Shown here in pieces: positions 16,834 through 26,476 of a DNA stretch of 64,000 bases. The number at the start of each line of letters is the position of its first letter. The stretch's first letter is position 1. Source of the stretch: Rhodanobacter ginsengisoli (GTDB lineage: Bacteria > Pseudomonadota > Gammaproteobacteria > Xanthomonadales > Rhodanobacteraceae). Made by a program: the position numbers and the translations under genes. A model generated the notes under the pieces. It ran no database searches. It had not been told where the DNA came from and saw only the letters and a program-made list of their open reading frames with translations. The stretch is from the NCBI RefSeq assembly GCF_042657065.1, contig NZ_JBHSNF010000001.1, positions 992,001 through 1,056,000 of the forward strand, written 5' to 3'.

Positions 16834-17891
16834 GCGAGGAGCTGCAACCGATCATCATTCGCCGGAACCGGCGCAAGAGGCATGGCCATCACGGCGGGGC
16901 GTGGAAGGTTGCCTACGCGGACTTCGTCACGGCGATGATGGCGTTTTTCCTGGTGATGTGGCTGCTCGGGGTGGGGACCACCGCGCAGAAGGCAGCGATT
17001 TCCGAATACTTCAAGAATCCCAGCATGACCCCGGGGACCGCGACGGTCGCGCCTCCGGGGAAGTTCGGTCCCGGAGGTGCCAGCGACAGCGCGATCCAGC
17101 TGGGAGGTGCGATGGACATGTCGCATGGCCCGGGCAAGGACAAGCATGGTGCGCCGATCGTCAAGAAGGATGTCGAAGCGGCCGCCGCGCTGGCGCACAA
17201 GCAGGAAAAGGCGCGACTGGACCAGCTGATGAAACAGCTCAATGCCGCGATACAGAGCAGCCAGGCGCTGGCACCGTTCAAGGACCAGCTGCTGATCGAC
17301 ATCACGCCGGAGGGCTTGCGCATCCAGATCGTCGACAAGCTCAATCGTCCGATGTTCGACCTGGGCAGCGCCACGCTGAAGCCGTATACGGTGCGGATCC
17401 TCGGTGAGCTGGGGGCATCGATCAACAGCGTGCCGAACATGATCAGCATTTCCGGGCATACCGATGATGCGCCGTACAGCGGCGAGCACGACTACAGCAA
17501 CTGGGAGCTGTCGGCGGACCGGGGCAACGCGGCGCGGCGGGCGCTGATTGCCGGTGGTCTGCAGGCGGACAAGGTCGCCCGTGTGGTGGGCCTGGCGGCG
17601 GCCGTGCCGTTCGACAGGCTGCACCCCGGCGATCCGGTCAACCGTCGCATCAGCATCATCGTGATGACCAGCCAGGCGGAGAAGGCCGCGCTGTCGCAGG
17701 AAATGGCCGGCGGCATCCCGGTACCCTCATCCACGCCGATGCTCCCATCGGCGCCGCCATCCGTACCGCCATCCGGCGACAGGGCGACGCTGGCGCAACT
17801 GCCGCCGTTGCCGCCGGTGATCCGCCCGGCCACCGCTGCGGAGATCCAGGAGTCGGGATCGCGCGGGGCGCAGAAGCTGGCCTCGCCCTGA
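16830..17891 (+). CDS. motB: flagellar motor stator protein MotB
   Basis: Peptidoglycan-anchored stator partner of MotA. There are 353 residues from a GTG at 16830, which overlaps the motA stop by 4 nt; longer frames run into motA. A basic N-terminus (RRNRRKRHGHHGG) precedes the single transmembrane helix, with the proton-binding Asp31 in YADFVTAMMAFFLVMWL. A linker follows, then an OmpA/MotB domain with SGHTDDAPY and NWELSADRGNAARR. The C-terminal 60 residues are Pro-rich. motB is convergent with murU, with 2 nt between the coding ends. Confidence 0.95.
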   Translation: MSEELQPIIIRRNRRKRHGHHGGAWKVAYADFVTAMMAFFLVMWLLGVGTTAQKAAISEYFKNPSMTPGTATVAPPGKFGPGGASDSAIQLGGAMDMSHGPGKDKHGAPIVKKDVEAAAALAHKQEKARLDQLMKQLNAAIQSSQALAPFKDQLLIDITPEGLRIQIVDKLNRPMFDLGSATLKPYTVRILGELGASINSVPNMISISGHTDDAPYSGEHDYSNWELSADRGNAARRALIAGGLQADKVARVVGLAAAVPFDRLHPGDPVNRRISIIVMTSQAEKAALSQEMAGGIPVPSSTPMLPSAPPSVPPSGDRATLAQLPPLPPVIRPATAAEIQESGSRGAQKLASP

Positions 17892-17893
17892 CC

Positions 17894-18619
17894 TCAGTCG
17901 TTGTCGACCGGATGATGCACCTGCAGCCAGGCATCGATCTGCTGCAGGCGCTCGGGCGTGCCGACATCGGTCCACAGGCCGCCGTGGTATGAACCGGTGA
18001 CGGCCTCGTGGGCCATCGCCGCGCGCAGCAGCGGCACCAGTTTGAATGCCGGCGGTGTGCGCAGTGCACCCGCGGCATGGCCGATCGCACGCTGCCAGTG
18101 CTGCAGCAAGCCGGGCCGGAACACGCCGACGCCGCTGAACGTCAGTCTCGGTCCACCGTGCCCGTGCAGCAGCCCGTCCGGACCCAGCGCGAAATCACCG
18201 TGGGGGTGATGGGCCGGATTGTCGACCATCAGCAAGTGCGCCAGCCCGGCAGGCTCGGCCGGCAACCGGCCGAAGTCCGCATCGCACCAGATGTCGCCGC
18301 TGACGGTGATGAACGGCTCGGCGCCGAGCAGCGGCAGCGCGTTCAGCATGCCGCCGCCGGTTTCCAGTGGCGTGTCGCCTTCATAGGCATAGCGGATGCG
18401 CAGGCCCCAGCGCGAGCCGTCGCCGAGCGCGTCGGGAAACTGTTCGGCCAGATGCGAGGTGTTGATCACCACGTAATGCACGCCGGCATCGGCCAGCTTT
18501 TCCAGATGCCATTCGATCAGCGGCTTGCCGCCCACCCGCAACAGCGGCTTGGGCGTGTGATCGGTCAGCGGGCGCATGCGCTCGCCGAGGCCGGCGGCGA
18601 AAATCAGGGCATGCCTCAT
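17894..18619 (-). CDS. murU: N-acetylmuramate-1-phosphate uridylyltransferase
   Basis: Nucleotidyltransferase that makes UDP-MurNAc from MurNAc-1-phosphate and UTP, part of the peptidoglycan recycling route that bypasses MurA. There are 241 residues. The N-terminal signature is AAGLGERMRPLTDHTPKPLL; a SGDIWCDADF segment carries a metal-binding Asp, and GVGVFRPG is downstream. The start overlaps the end of the kinase gene by 4 nt, a pairing seen for amgK-murU in Pseudomonas and Xanthomonas. Related sugar nucleotidyltransferases look similar, but the neighbour makes MurU the best call. Confidence 0.9.
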   Translation of the reverse strand: MRHALIFAAGLGERMRPLTDHTPKPLLRVGGKPLIEWHLEKLADAGVHYVVINTSHLAEQFPDALGDGSRWGLRIRYAYEGDTPLETGGGMLNALPLLGAEPFITVSGDIWCDADFGRLPAEPAGLAHLLMVDNPAHHPHGDFALGPDGLLHGHGGPRLTFSGVGVFRPGLLQHWQRAIGHAAGALRTPPAFKLVPLLRAAMAHEAVTGSYHGGLWTDVGTPERLQQIDAWLQVHHPVDND

Positions 18620-19626
18620 GCGGCCACCGCCAGGCGCAGGTCGCGCTCGCCGACGGATCGTGTAAGCAGTGCCGCGAAATCGGCCAGCTCGGGATAGCGG
18701 CCGGCCACGTCGATCACGTAGGCGTAGACCCGCGGCAGATCCTCGAGGTAGCCGTGCTTGTCATCGCGGTAGTGCAGCCGGCAGAAGATGCCCAGCACCT
18801 TGATGTGCCGTTGCAGGCCGATCAGGTCGAACCAGCGCAGGAAGCGTGCGCGGTCGACATCGGCGGCCAGCAGCCGTGCGTCGCGCAGGCGCTGGCGATA
18901 GCTCTCCGCCCACGCCTCGACGCGCGGGCGATCCCACGCGATGTAGCAGTCGCGCAGTAGCGAGGCGAGGTCGTAGCTGATCGGACCGACCAGGGCGCCC
19001 TGGAAATCTATGATGCCGGGATTGTTGGTTTCGACGATCAGCAGGTTGCGGCTGTGGTAGTCGCGGTGCACGAAGCAGCGCGGCTGTTCCAGCGCGTTGT
19101 GCAGCAGCACGGTGAAGCCGGCCTCCAGTACATCCCACTCCTCGCACGCGGGCGAATGGCCCAGGTGCCGGCCGAGAAACCATTCCGGCATGATCTCCAG
19201 CTCACGCTGCAGGAAGGCGCGGTCGTAAGCCTGCATGCCGCTCACGTCGACGTCGCGCTGCATGCGCAGCAGGGCGTCCATCGCATCGCCGTACAGTGCA
19301 TCCACCGTGGCATCGGTCAGTGCCGGCAGGTAGAGCCGGGAGCCGAGGTCCTCGATCAGCAGGAAACCCTGCTGCAGGTCCTGCGCCCGCACTTCGGGCA
19401 CATGCAGTCCGGCGGCCGACAGGCGCGCGCCGATCTCCAGCCACGGTGCGGGATCCTCCTGCGCCGGCGGCGAATCCATCAGGATCCAGCTCTGCCCGGC
19501 ATGCCGGGTGCGCCAGTAGCTGCGAAAGCTGGCATCCGCCGAGGCCGGCGCCAGCGTCAGCGAGGCATCGTCGAGGATGCGGCGTATCCATTCCAAGCGG
19601 GCGGTGGCGCGATCGTGGTTTTTCAT
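18616..19626 (-). CDS. amgK: anomeric MurNAc/GlcNAc kinase
   Basis: Phosphorylates MurNAc (and GlcNAc) at C1, giving the substrate for MurU. There are 336 residues from the ATG at 19626; a longer frame to 19773 adds unrelated residues. It has an aminoglycoside-phosphotransferase fold with the catalytic loop FVHRDYHSRNLLI and the metal-binding IIDFQGALVGPISYDLASLL. The C-terminal part has the family pattern IGLQRHIKVLGIFCRLHYRD. Known family behaviour gives fosfomycin tolerance by recycling UDP-MurNAc. Confidence 0.9.
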   Translation of the reverse strand: MKNHDRATARLEWIRRILDDASLTLAPASADASFRSYWRTRHAGQSWILMDSPPAQEDPAPWLEIGARLSAAGLHVPEVRAQDLQQGFLLIEDLGSRLYLPALTDATVDALYGDAMDALLRMQRDVDVSGMQAYDRAFLQRELEIMPEWFLGRHLGHSPACEEWDVLEAGFTVLLHNALEQPRCFVHRDYHSRNLLIVETNNPGIIDFQGALVGPISYDLASLLRDCYIAWDRPRVEAWAESYRQRLRDARLLAADVDRARFLRWFDLIGLQRHIKVLGIFCRLHYRDDKHGYLEDLPRVYAYVIDVAGRYPELADFAALLTRSVGERDLRLAVAA

Positions 19627-19838
19627 CGGCGGGATCAGGCAAGGGTGATTCAGCTTATCGCCCGGACGGTCCGGCGAAAACCGGATTGTCGCCGGATCCC
19701 ACGGGGAGCATCGTGTTGACACGGCGCCGATTCGTGCTAGACCTACAGCGCCCAGGGGAGGCGGCGACCGCATGCCGATTGCCGGCCGGGCAGGCTGTTC
19801 GACCAGATCACCCGCGCAGACAAAGCCAGGGGAATCGC

Positions 19839-21449
19839 ATGGGAGAGGGCACGACCGGGTTGTCCATGACGAGGCGCCAGTTGCTGCGCATGATCGGTCT
19901 GGGCGCGGGCAGCGCGGCGATGTACCAGGCGATGAGCAGCCTGGGTTTCGCGGCCGAATCGAACTATCGGGGGCCGGTCAGCCTCAGCGGTGCGCCGAAG
20001 GGCTCTTCGGTGCTGATCCTGGGCGCCGGCATCGCCGGCATGGTGGCAGCCTACGAATTGCGCAAGGCCGGCTACAAGGTGCAGGTGCTCGAATACAACG
20101 CGCGCGCCGGTGGCCGCAACTGGAGCCTGCGCGGCGGCGATCGCTACACTGAACTCGGTGGCGCCAGCCAGGAGTGCCGGTTCGACCCGGGGCTCTATAT
20201 CAATCCCGGTCCATGGCGGTTGCCGTATCACCACCGGGGCATCCTCAGTTATTGCAAGTTGCTGGGCGTGCCGCTGGAGGCGTTCGTCCAGGTCAACAAC
20301 AACGCCTGGCTGCACAACAGCCAGGCGTTCGACGGCAAGCCGCAGCGTTTTCGTGCGGTCAAGGCCGACTATCACGGACACGTCGCCGAGCTGCTGGCGA
20401 AGGCGACCCAGGGCAGCCGGCTGGATGCGCTGGTGAGCCACGAGGACCAGGAAAAACTGCTGGCTTCCCTGCGTGACTGGGGCGCGCTCGACAAGAACTA
20501 CGCCTATGTCAAAGGCGGGCTCAGCAACAGCCGGCGCGGGTACGAGCGCGATCCGGGCGGCGGCCTCGGTGGGCGTCCGGTCTTTTCCGAACCGTTGCGC
20601 CTGCATGACCTGCTCGACTCGGGTTTGTGGGGTGCCCTGCCGTTGGGCGACGACTACGACATGCAGACCACCCTGTTCCAGCCGGTCGGTGGCATGGGCA
20701 TGATCGGCCAGGCTTTCGCGCGCGAGCTGGGCCCGCTGATCCGCTACAACGCCAGGGTGGTGGACATCCACCAGGACGAGCACGGCGTGCGCGCCACGTT
20801 CGAGGACGCCACGGCGCCGGGCAGCCGCCAGGGGGCCGTCGCCGACTGGTGCGTCTGCACCATTCCGTTGTCGATACTCGGTCAGATCCCGATGAACGTG
20901 GGCGCGCCGATGGCCGAGGCGATCGCGGCGGTGCCCTACGCCCCGGCGGTGAAGATCGGCCTGCAGTTCAAGCGCCGGTTCTGGGAAGAGGACGAACAGA
21001 TCTACGGCGGCATCAGCTACACCGACCTGCCGATCGGGGTGATCGGCTATCCCAGCACCGGTTATCACGGCAGCGGCAAGGGCGTCCTGCTGGGTGGCTA
21101 TGTCTGGGGTCTGGATGCGATGGAGTTCACCGCCATGACGCCGCAGCAGCGCGTGGCCAAGGCGGTGGAATACGGCAGCCGGATCCATCCCCAGTATCCC
21201 GCCGAATTCGACAACGGCGTGGCCGTGGCCTGGCACCGCTCGCCGTTCACCATGGGCTGCTTCGGCATGTGGACGGAAGCCGCGCGGGCAAGACATTACG
21301 ACAACCTGTGCCGGTTCGATGGCCGCATCGTGCTGGCCGGCGAGCATGCGTCCTACATCCCGGCCTGGCAGGAAGGCGCGGTGACCTCGGCACTGGATGC
21401 GATCGGCCGGTTGCACCAGCGCGCGGTGGCAGGAGGGTCGGTGGCATGA
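19839..21449 (+). CDS. Tat-exported flavin monoamine/L-amino acid oxidase
   Basis: FAD-dependent amine oxidase of 536 residues from the ATG at 19839, which has AGGGGA at good spacing. A twin-arginine signal is clear: MTRRQLLRMIGLGAGSAAM starts at residue 10. The FAD fold follows with LILGAGIAGMVAAYEL near 64 and ARAGGRNWSLR near 92. The C-terminal cofactor segment is VLAGEHASYIPAWQEGAVTSAL. It therefore acts in the periplasm on an amine or amino acid, producing an imine. The cytochrome c gene overlaps its stop codon and an exported RidA follows, suggesting that electrons pass to cytochrome c rather than only to oxygen. Substrate unknown. Confidence 0.87.
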   Translation: MGEGTTGLSMTRRQLLRMIGLGAGSAAMYQAMSSLGFAAESNYRGPVSLSGAPKGSSVLILGAGIAGMVAAYELRKAGYKVQVLEYNARAGGRNWSLRGGDRYTELGGASQECRFDPGLYINPGPWRLPYHHRGILSYCKLLGVPLEAFVQVNNNAWLHNSQAFDGKPQRFRAVKADYHGHVAELLAKATQGSRLDALVSHEDQEKLLASLRDWGALDKNYAYVKGGLSNSRRGYERDPGGGLGGRPVFSEPLRLHDLLDSGLWGALPLGDDYDMQTTLFQPVGGMGMIGQAFARELGPLIRYNARVVDIHQDEHGVRATFEDATAPGSRQGAVADWCVCTIPLSILGQIPMNVGAPMAEAIAAVPYAPAVKIGLQFKRRFWEEDEQIYGGISYTDLPIGVIGYPSTGYHGSGKGVLLGGYVWGLDAMEFTAMTPQQRVAKAVEYGSRIHPQYPAEFDNGVAVAWHRSPFTMGCFGMWTEAARARHYDNLCRFDGRIVLAGEHASYIPAWQEGAVTSALDAIGRLHQRAVAGGSVA

Positions 21450-21898
21450 AGACGATGACGGCAGGGCGTCGGACGGCCGGTCGCACGGCGGCGCTGGTCT
21501 GGCTGATCGCCGCGGGCAGCGCACCGGTGATGGCCCAGAGAATAGGCAACGTCTACGGTCCGGCGCTGCAGGCCGCCGACGGCGAGCAGATCTATGCGCA
21601 TATCTGTCGGGGTTGCCACATGCCGAAAGGGCAGGGTGCCATCGGCGCCGGCCGCTATCCCGCCCTGGCCGGCGATCCCGCGCTGGCGTCGGCGTCTTTC
21701 GTGGCGCTGACCGTACTGAACGGGCGTCGCAACATGCCGCGGTTTGCCCCGCGTGCCGATGCCGGGGAGTTCTTCTTCGCCATGCCCGTGCTGAGCGACG
21801 CGCAGGTCGCGGCAGTCACCAACTATGTGCGCACCCACTTCGGCAATCACTACAGCGACCGCATCACCGCGGCCGAGGTCCGGGCGCTGCCGCATTGA
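21446..21898 (+). CDS. periplasmic c-type cytochrome
   Basis: Exported monohaem cytochrome c, 150 residues, with start ATG overlapping the oxidase stop by 4 nt. A signal peptide with a long hydrophobic core ends PVMA-Q near residue 30. The haem motif is CRGCH near 54-58. The distal Met is probably in RRNMPRF or in AMPVL. It resembles small cytochrome c subunits that accept electrons from periplasmic flavin or quinoprotein dehydrogenases. Translational coupling to the flavin oxidase suggests it is that enzyme's electron acceptor. Confidence 0.85.
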   Translation: MKTMTAGRRTAGRTAALVWLIAAGSAPVMAQRIGNVYGPALQAADGEQIYAHICRGCHMPKGQGAIGAGRYPALAGDPALASASFVALTVLNGRRNMPRFAPRADAGEFFFAMPVLSDAQVAAVTNYVRTHFGNHYSDRITAAEVRALPH

Positions 21899-21950
21899 TT
21901 GCGCCAACGGATCAGCCATGCCGGTTCCCATTCCGTCACCAGGAAAAATC

Positions 21951-22448
21951 ATGAACAAGTCCATGTCGCGATGGCTTTCCCTGCTGCTGATCGTTCCGTT
22001 TGCGGTCTCGGCCCGGGACGTGATCCGCCACAAGCTGCCCCACGGCAGCAGCTTCCCGATTTCCGCCGCGGTGGAAGTGCCTGCGGGCAGAACCATGGTC
22101 TACCTCAGCGGCATGGTGCCGCCCGTGGTCGATGCGAGCGTGGCCAAGGACAGTGTGGCCGCCTATGGCGATACCCGCATGCAGACCATCGGCGTGCTGA
22201 AGGCGATCGAGGCGGAACTGGCCGGCCTGCACCTGGGCATGGGCGATGTGGTGAAGATGCAGGTCTTCCTGGTCGGCGACCCGGCCGCGGGCGGCAAGAT
22301 GGATTTCGCCGGTTTCATGCAGGGCTATACGCAGTTTTTCGGGACCAGGGCGCAGCCCAACCTGCCGGTGCGTTCGGCGATGCAGGTGGCCGCGCTGGCC
22401 AATCCGGGCTTCCTGGTCGAGATCGAGGTGACCGCGGTACGACCCTGA
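21951..22448 (+). CDS. exported RidA-family enamine/imine deaminase-like protein
   Basis: RidA (YjgF/YER057c) domain protein, 165 residues, with an N-terminal signal peptide (MSRWLSLLLIVPFAVSA), which is unusual for a family that is mostly cytosolic. The core shows the YLSGMVPP segment, QTIGVLKAIEAELAGLHLGMGDVVKMQVFL, and the C-terminal VRSAMQVAAL...FLVEIEVTAV. RidA hydrolyses reactive enamines and imines released by PLP or flavin enzymes. Its place behind the exported amine oxidase fits clean-up of the imine product in the periplasm. It is 52 nt downstream of the cytochrome gene. Confidence 0.84.
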   Translation: MNKSMSRWLSLLLIVPFAVSARDVIRHKLPHGSSFPISAAVEVPAGRTMVYLSGMVPPVVDASVAKDSVAAYGDTRMQTIGVLKAIEAELAGLHLGMGDVVKMQVFLVGDPAAGGKMDFAGFMQGYTQFFGTRAQPNLPVRSAMQVAALANPGFLVEIEVTAVRP

Positions 22449-22544
22449 GCCACGTTGGTGTCGACGAGCGGATGTTGCGTTGTCGCACGCGATCGGCGGG
22501 CAGGCGGCGATCCAGCTGCCCGGGACGACTGATGCACGAATCGC

Positions 22545-23888
22545 TCAGGACAGGTTGTAGGCCTTCTCTTCGTGCAGGGCCAGATCCAGGCCCATCTGCT
22601 CCTGCTCCTCGGTGACCCGCAGGCCGAGGGTCCAGTCGATCAGCTTCAGGATCAGCAGGCTCAGCAGCGCGCTCCAGATCACGGTGAAGCCGACGCCCCT
22701 GGCCTGGATCCACAACTGTCCGCCGAGACTGCTTACGTTGCCGAAGCCGCCCAGGCTGGCGGCGGCCAGCGGGCCGGTCAGCAGGGCGCCGATGATGCCG
22801 GCGATGGCGTGCACGCCGAACACATCGAGCGAGTCGTCGTAGCCGAGCTTGCGCTTGAGTCTGGTGGCGGTGAAGAAACACGCGGCACCGGCCAGCAGGC
22901 CCAGCACCAGCGCACCGCCGGGGCCGATCGTGCCGGCCGCGGGAGTCACCGCAACGAGGCCGGCCACCGCGCCGGACACGATGCCCAGCACGCTGGGACG
23001 ACGATGGATCAGCCACTCGACGCTGATCCAGCCGATCGCGGCGGCGGCGGTGGCGATCTGGGTGGTCAGCATCGCCATGCCGGCGCTGCCGTTGGCGGCC
23101 AGCGCCGAACCGGCGTTGAAGCCGAACCAGCCCAGCCAGACCAGGGCCCCGCCGATCACCGTATAGCCCAGGTTGTGCGGTGGCATGTGGGTGGTCGGGT
23201 AGCCCTTGCGCTTGCCGATCACCAGGCAGGCCACCAGTCCGGCGATGCCGGCGTTGATGTGCACCACGGTGCCGCCAGCGAAGTCCAGCACGCCCATGTC
23301 GCCCAGCAGCGAGCCGGGACCGCCCCAGACCATGTGGGCCATCGGCAGGTAGACCAGGGTCAGCCACAGGCCGCTGAACCAGAGCATCGCGCTGAACTTC
23401 ATGCGTTCGGCGAACGCGCCCACGATCAGTGCCGGGGTGATGATCGCGAAGGTCATCTGGAACATCACGAACACGCTTTCCGGCACCGTGTTGTAGAGCG
23501 TGTCGGGCCTGATCCCGGCCAGCATCGCCCGATCCATGCCGCCGATGATCGAATGCAGGTTGAACACGCCTGCCTGCATGCCCTCGGTGCTGAACGCCAG
23601 CGAGTAGCCATAGATCACCCACAGCACGCTGACCAGCGCGGTGATCGCAAAACACTGCATCAGCACCGACAGCAGGTTCTTGGCGCGCACCATGCCGCCG
23701 TAGAACAGCGCCAGGCCGGGGATGGTCATCAGCAATACCAGCATGCTGGAGGTCAGCATCCAGGCGGTATCGCCGCTGTCCAGGTGGGCCGGTGCGGCCT
23801 GTGCCAGCGCCGGCAGCGCCAGCAGGCAAGCGGCCACGATCCGTGCCATCCGCGTGGCTGGCAGTGGCCGCTTCGGTTCAGAGCGCAT
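22545..23888 (-). CDS. amtB: ammonium transporter AmtB
   Basis: Trimeric inner-membrane ammonium channel, 447 residues from the ATG at 23888, overlapping the glnK stop by 11 nt. A cleavable signal (LPALAQA-A) precedes eleven membrane segments. Family signatures are DTAWMLTSSMLVLLMTIPGL, FYGGMVRAKN, GGTVVHINAGIAGLVA with the twin-His pathway residue, and DVFGVHAIAGIIGALLTG with the second His. The C-terminal tail contains the region that binds GlnK. It is cotranscribed with glnK, as in most proteobacteria. Confidence 0.96.
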   Translation of the reverse strand: MRSEPKRPLPATRMARIVAACLLALPALAQAAPAHLDSGDTAWMLTSSMLVLLMTIPGLALFYGGMVRAKNLLSVLMQCFAITALVSVLWVIYGYSLAFSTEGMQAGVFNLHSIIGGMDRAMLAGIRPDTLYNTVPESVFVMFQMTFAIITPALIVGAFAERMKFSAMLWFSGLWLTLVYLPMAHMVWGGPGSLLGDMGVLDFAGGTVVHINAGIAGLVACLVIGKRKGYPTTHMPPHNLGYTVIGGALVWLGWFGFNAGSALAANGSAGMAMLTTQIATAAAAIGWISVEWLIHRRPSVLGIVSGAVAGLVAVTPAAGTIGPGGALVLGLLAGAACFFTATRLKRKLGYDDSLDVFGVHAIAGIIGALLTGPLAAASLGGFGNVSSLGGQLWIQARGVGFTVIWSALLSLLILKLIDWTLGLRVTEEQEQMGLDLALHEEKAYNLS

Positions 23889-24216
23889 CGGCGTCGACCT
23901 CCTGTGTGCGGATGCGGATGACCTGTTCCAGTGCGCTGACGAAGATCTTGCCATCGCCGATCTTGCCGGTGCGGGCCGCGCTGCTGATCGCCTCGATCGC
24001 GTGATCGAGGCGATCGTCGCTGACCGCCAGTTCGATCTTCAGCTTGGGCAGGAAGTCGACCACGTACTCGGCGCCGCGATACAGCTCCGTGTGCCCATGC
24101 TGCCGGCCGAAGCCCTTCACCTCGGTCACGGTCATGCCTTCCACGCCGGCCTCGGCCAACGCCTCGCGCACGTCGTCGAGCGTGAACGGCTTGATGATGG
24201 CCGTGATCCATTTCAT
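23878..24216 (-). CDS. glnK: nitrogen regulatory PII protein GlnK
   Basis: 112-residue PII signal protein that senses 2-oxoglutarate, ATP/ADP and glutamine status and plugs AmtB. The ATG at 24216 gives the standard start MKWITAIIKPF; a longer frame to 24264 is not credible. The T-loop carries Tyr51 (GAEYVVDFLPK), the uridylylation site. The B-loop TGKIGDGKIFV is intact. The first gene of glnK-amtB, it lies 24 nt downstream of the predicted transcription start from a sigma-54-type promoter. Confidence 0.95.
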   Translation of the reverse strand: MKWITAIIKPFTLDDVREALAEAGVEGMTVTEVKGFGRQHGHTELYRGAEYVVDFLPKLKIELAVSDDRLDHAIEAISSAARTGKIGDGKIFVSALEQVIRIRTQEVDADAL

Positions 24217-24252
24217 GTCGTGCTTCTCCCGATTCGGACTCACCGGCGAGGC

Positions 24253-24268
24253 AGCACGATGCATGCCA
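24253..24268 (-). promoter_or_regulatory. sigma-54 (RpoN) promoter of glnK-amtB
   Basis: Read on the minus strand, TGGCATG-N4-GTGCT has the invariant GG and GC separated by the required 10 nt (consensus TGGCACG-N4-TTGCW). It ends 37 nt before the glnK start. TGCAC (24321) and GGTGCA (24364) upstream are possible NtrC half-sites. Nitrogen-limited expression through NtrC is the known pattern for this operon. Confidence 0.65.
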
Positions 24269-24379
24269 GCACGGCCGTGCGAGGCCGGGCGCCGCTGTCG
24301 TCACGCCGATGAAGTTGACGTGCACGATATGCGGGCAATGAACGAGAGGTGTTGCCCGAACATGGTGCATGAGGTGGCA

Positions 24380-24424
24380 TTGACCGCGCGGGCTTGAATC
24401 AGTACCATTTTAGTCCCGATTCAA
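24380..24424 (+). promoter_or_regulatory. suf operon promoter with IscR-type operator
   Basis: A sigma-70 promoter is visible: TTGACC (24380-24385), 17 nt, TACCAT (24403-24408). Overlapping it is an inverted repeat with perfect 7-nt arms, TTGAATC (24394-24400) and GATTCAA (24418-24424). Inside, on the minus strand, is GACTAAAATGGTAC, close to the type-1 IscR core GACTAAATTAGTC. The first gene of the operon encodes an Rrf2 repressor, so autorepression is expected. Confidence 0.6.
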
Positions 24425-24449
24425 ACGACTCCCGTCCAGAGCGCTCCGC

Positions 24450-24904
24450 ATGCTCCGCGTCAGCCGATTAACCGATTACGCCACGGTGGTGATGACCTGC
24501 ATCGCGGCGCATCCGGCCGAGGTGCTCAGTACGGTGCAGATTGCCGATGAGACCCGGCTCGAGTTGCCGACCGTGAGCAAGCTGCTGAAGGCGCTGGGTC
24601 ACGCCGCACTGGTCGAGTCGTTCCGGGGCGTCAACGGCGGTTACCGGCTGGCCCGACCGGCCAGCGAGATATCCCTGGCCGAGATCGTCGAGGCGCTGGA
24701 AGGTCCGATCGGCATGACCGAATGCAGCGTGGCCGAGGGCCAGTGCGATCGCGAATCGCAATGCGGCGTACGCGGCAGCTGGCAACGGATCAACAGCGTG
24801 CTGGACAACGCATTGCGCGCGGTCAGCCTGGCCGAGATGCTCAAGCCGCTGGCGCCGGGCCGAAAGATTGCCGTCACCGTGAAAACCGGGGAGGCCACCA
24901 CCGA

Positions 24905-24908
<4 letters not shown>
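24450..24908 (+). CDS. Rrf2-family Fe-S-responsive regulator of the SUF operon (IscR/SufR-like)
   Basis: DNA-binding regulator of 152 residues. A winged helix-turn-helix occupies residues 1-75 (QIADETRLELPTVSKLLKAL, GVNGGYRLARP). Three cysteines, Cys92, Cys99 and Cys105, match the IscR cluster ligands. Known family behaviour is that with a [2Fe-2S] cluster it represses the operon, and loss of the cluster relieves repression. It overlaps sufB by 4 nt and is preceded by an operator-like palindrome. In Xanthomonadales this position is normally annotated as the SUF system regulator. Confidence 0.92.
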
Positions 24909-26383
<1,475 letters not shown>

Positions 26384-26385
26384 TG

Positions 26386-26456
26386 CGCGGGCGCACCGAA
26401 GTGCGCGATGCATCGGACCATGACAAAACCCATCGCGCACACGGTGCGCTCCTACA
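26386..26456. repeat. inverted pair of REP-like palindromes between sufB and sufC
   Basis: Two imperfect palindromic units face each other: 26390-26409 (GCGCACC...TGCGCGAT type) and 26432-26455 (the reverse complement, ending in GCTCCTACA). The same sequence type recurs at 32881-32953. They fill almost all of the 93-nt gap. Such GTAGGAGCGCACC palindromes resemble REP elements of Xanthomonadales and pseudomonads; RAYT-driven spread is inferred. Confidence 0.7.
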
Positions 26457-26476
26457 GATTGTGTCGAGTTCAAACC

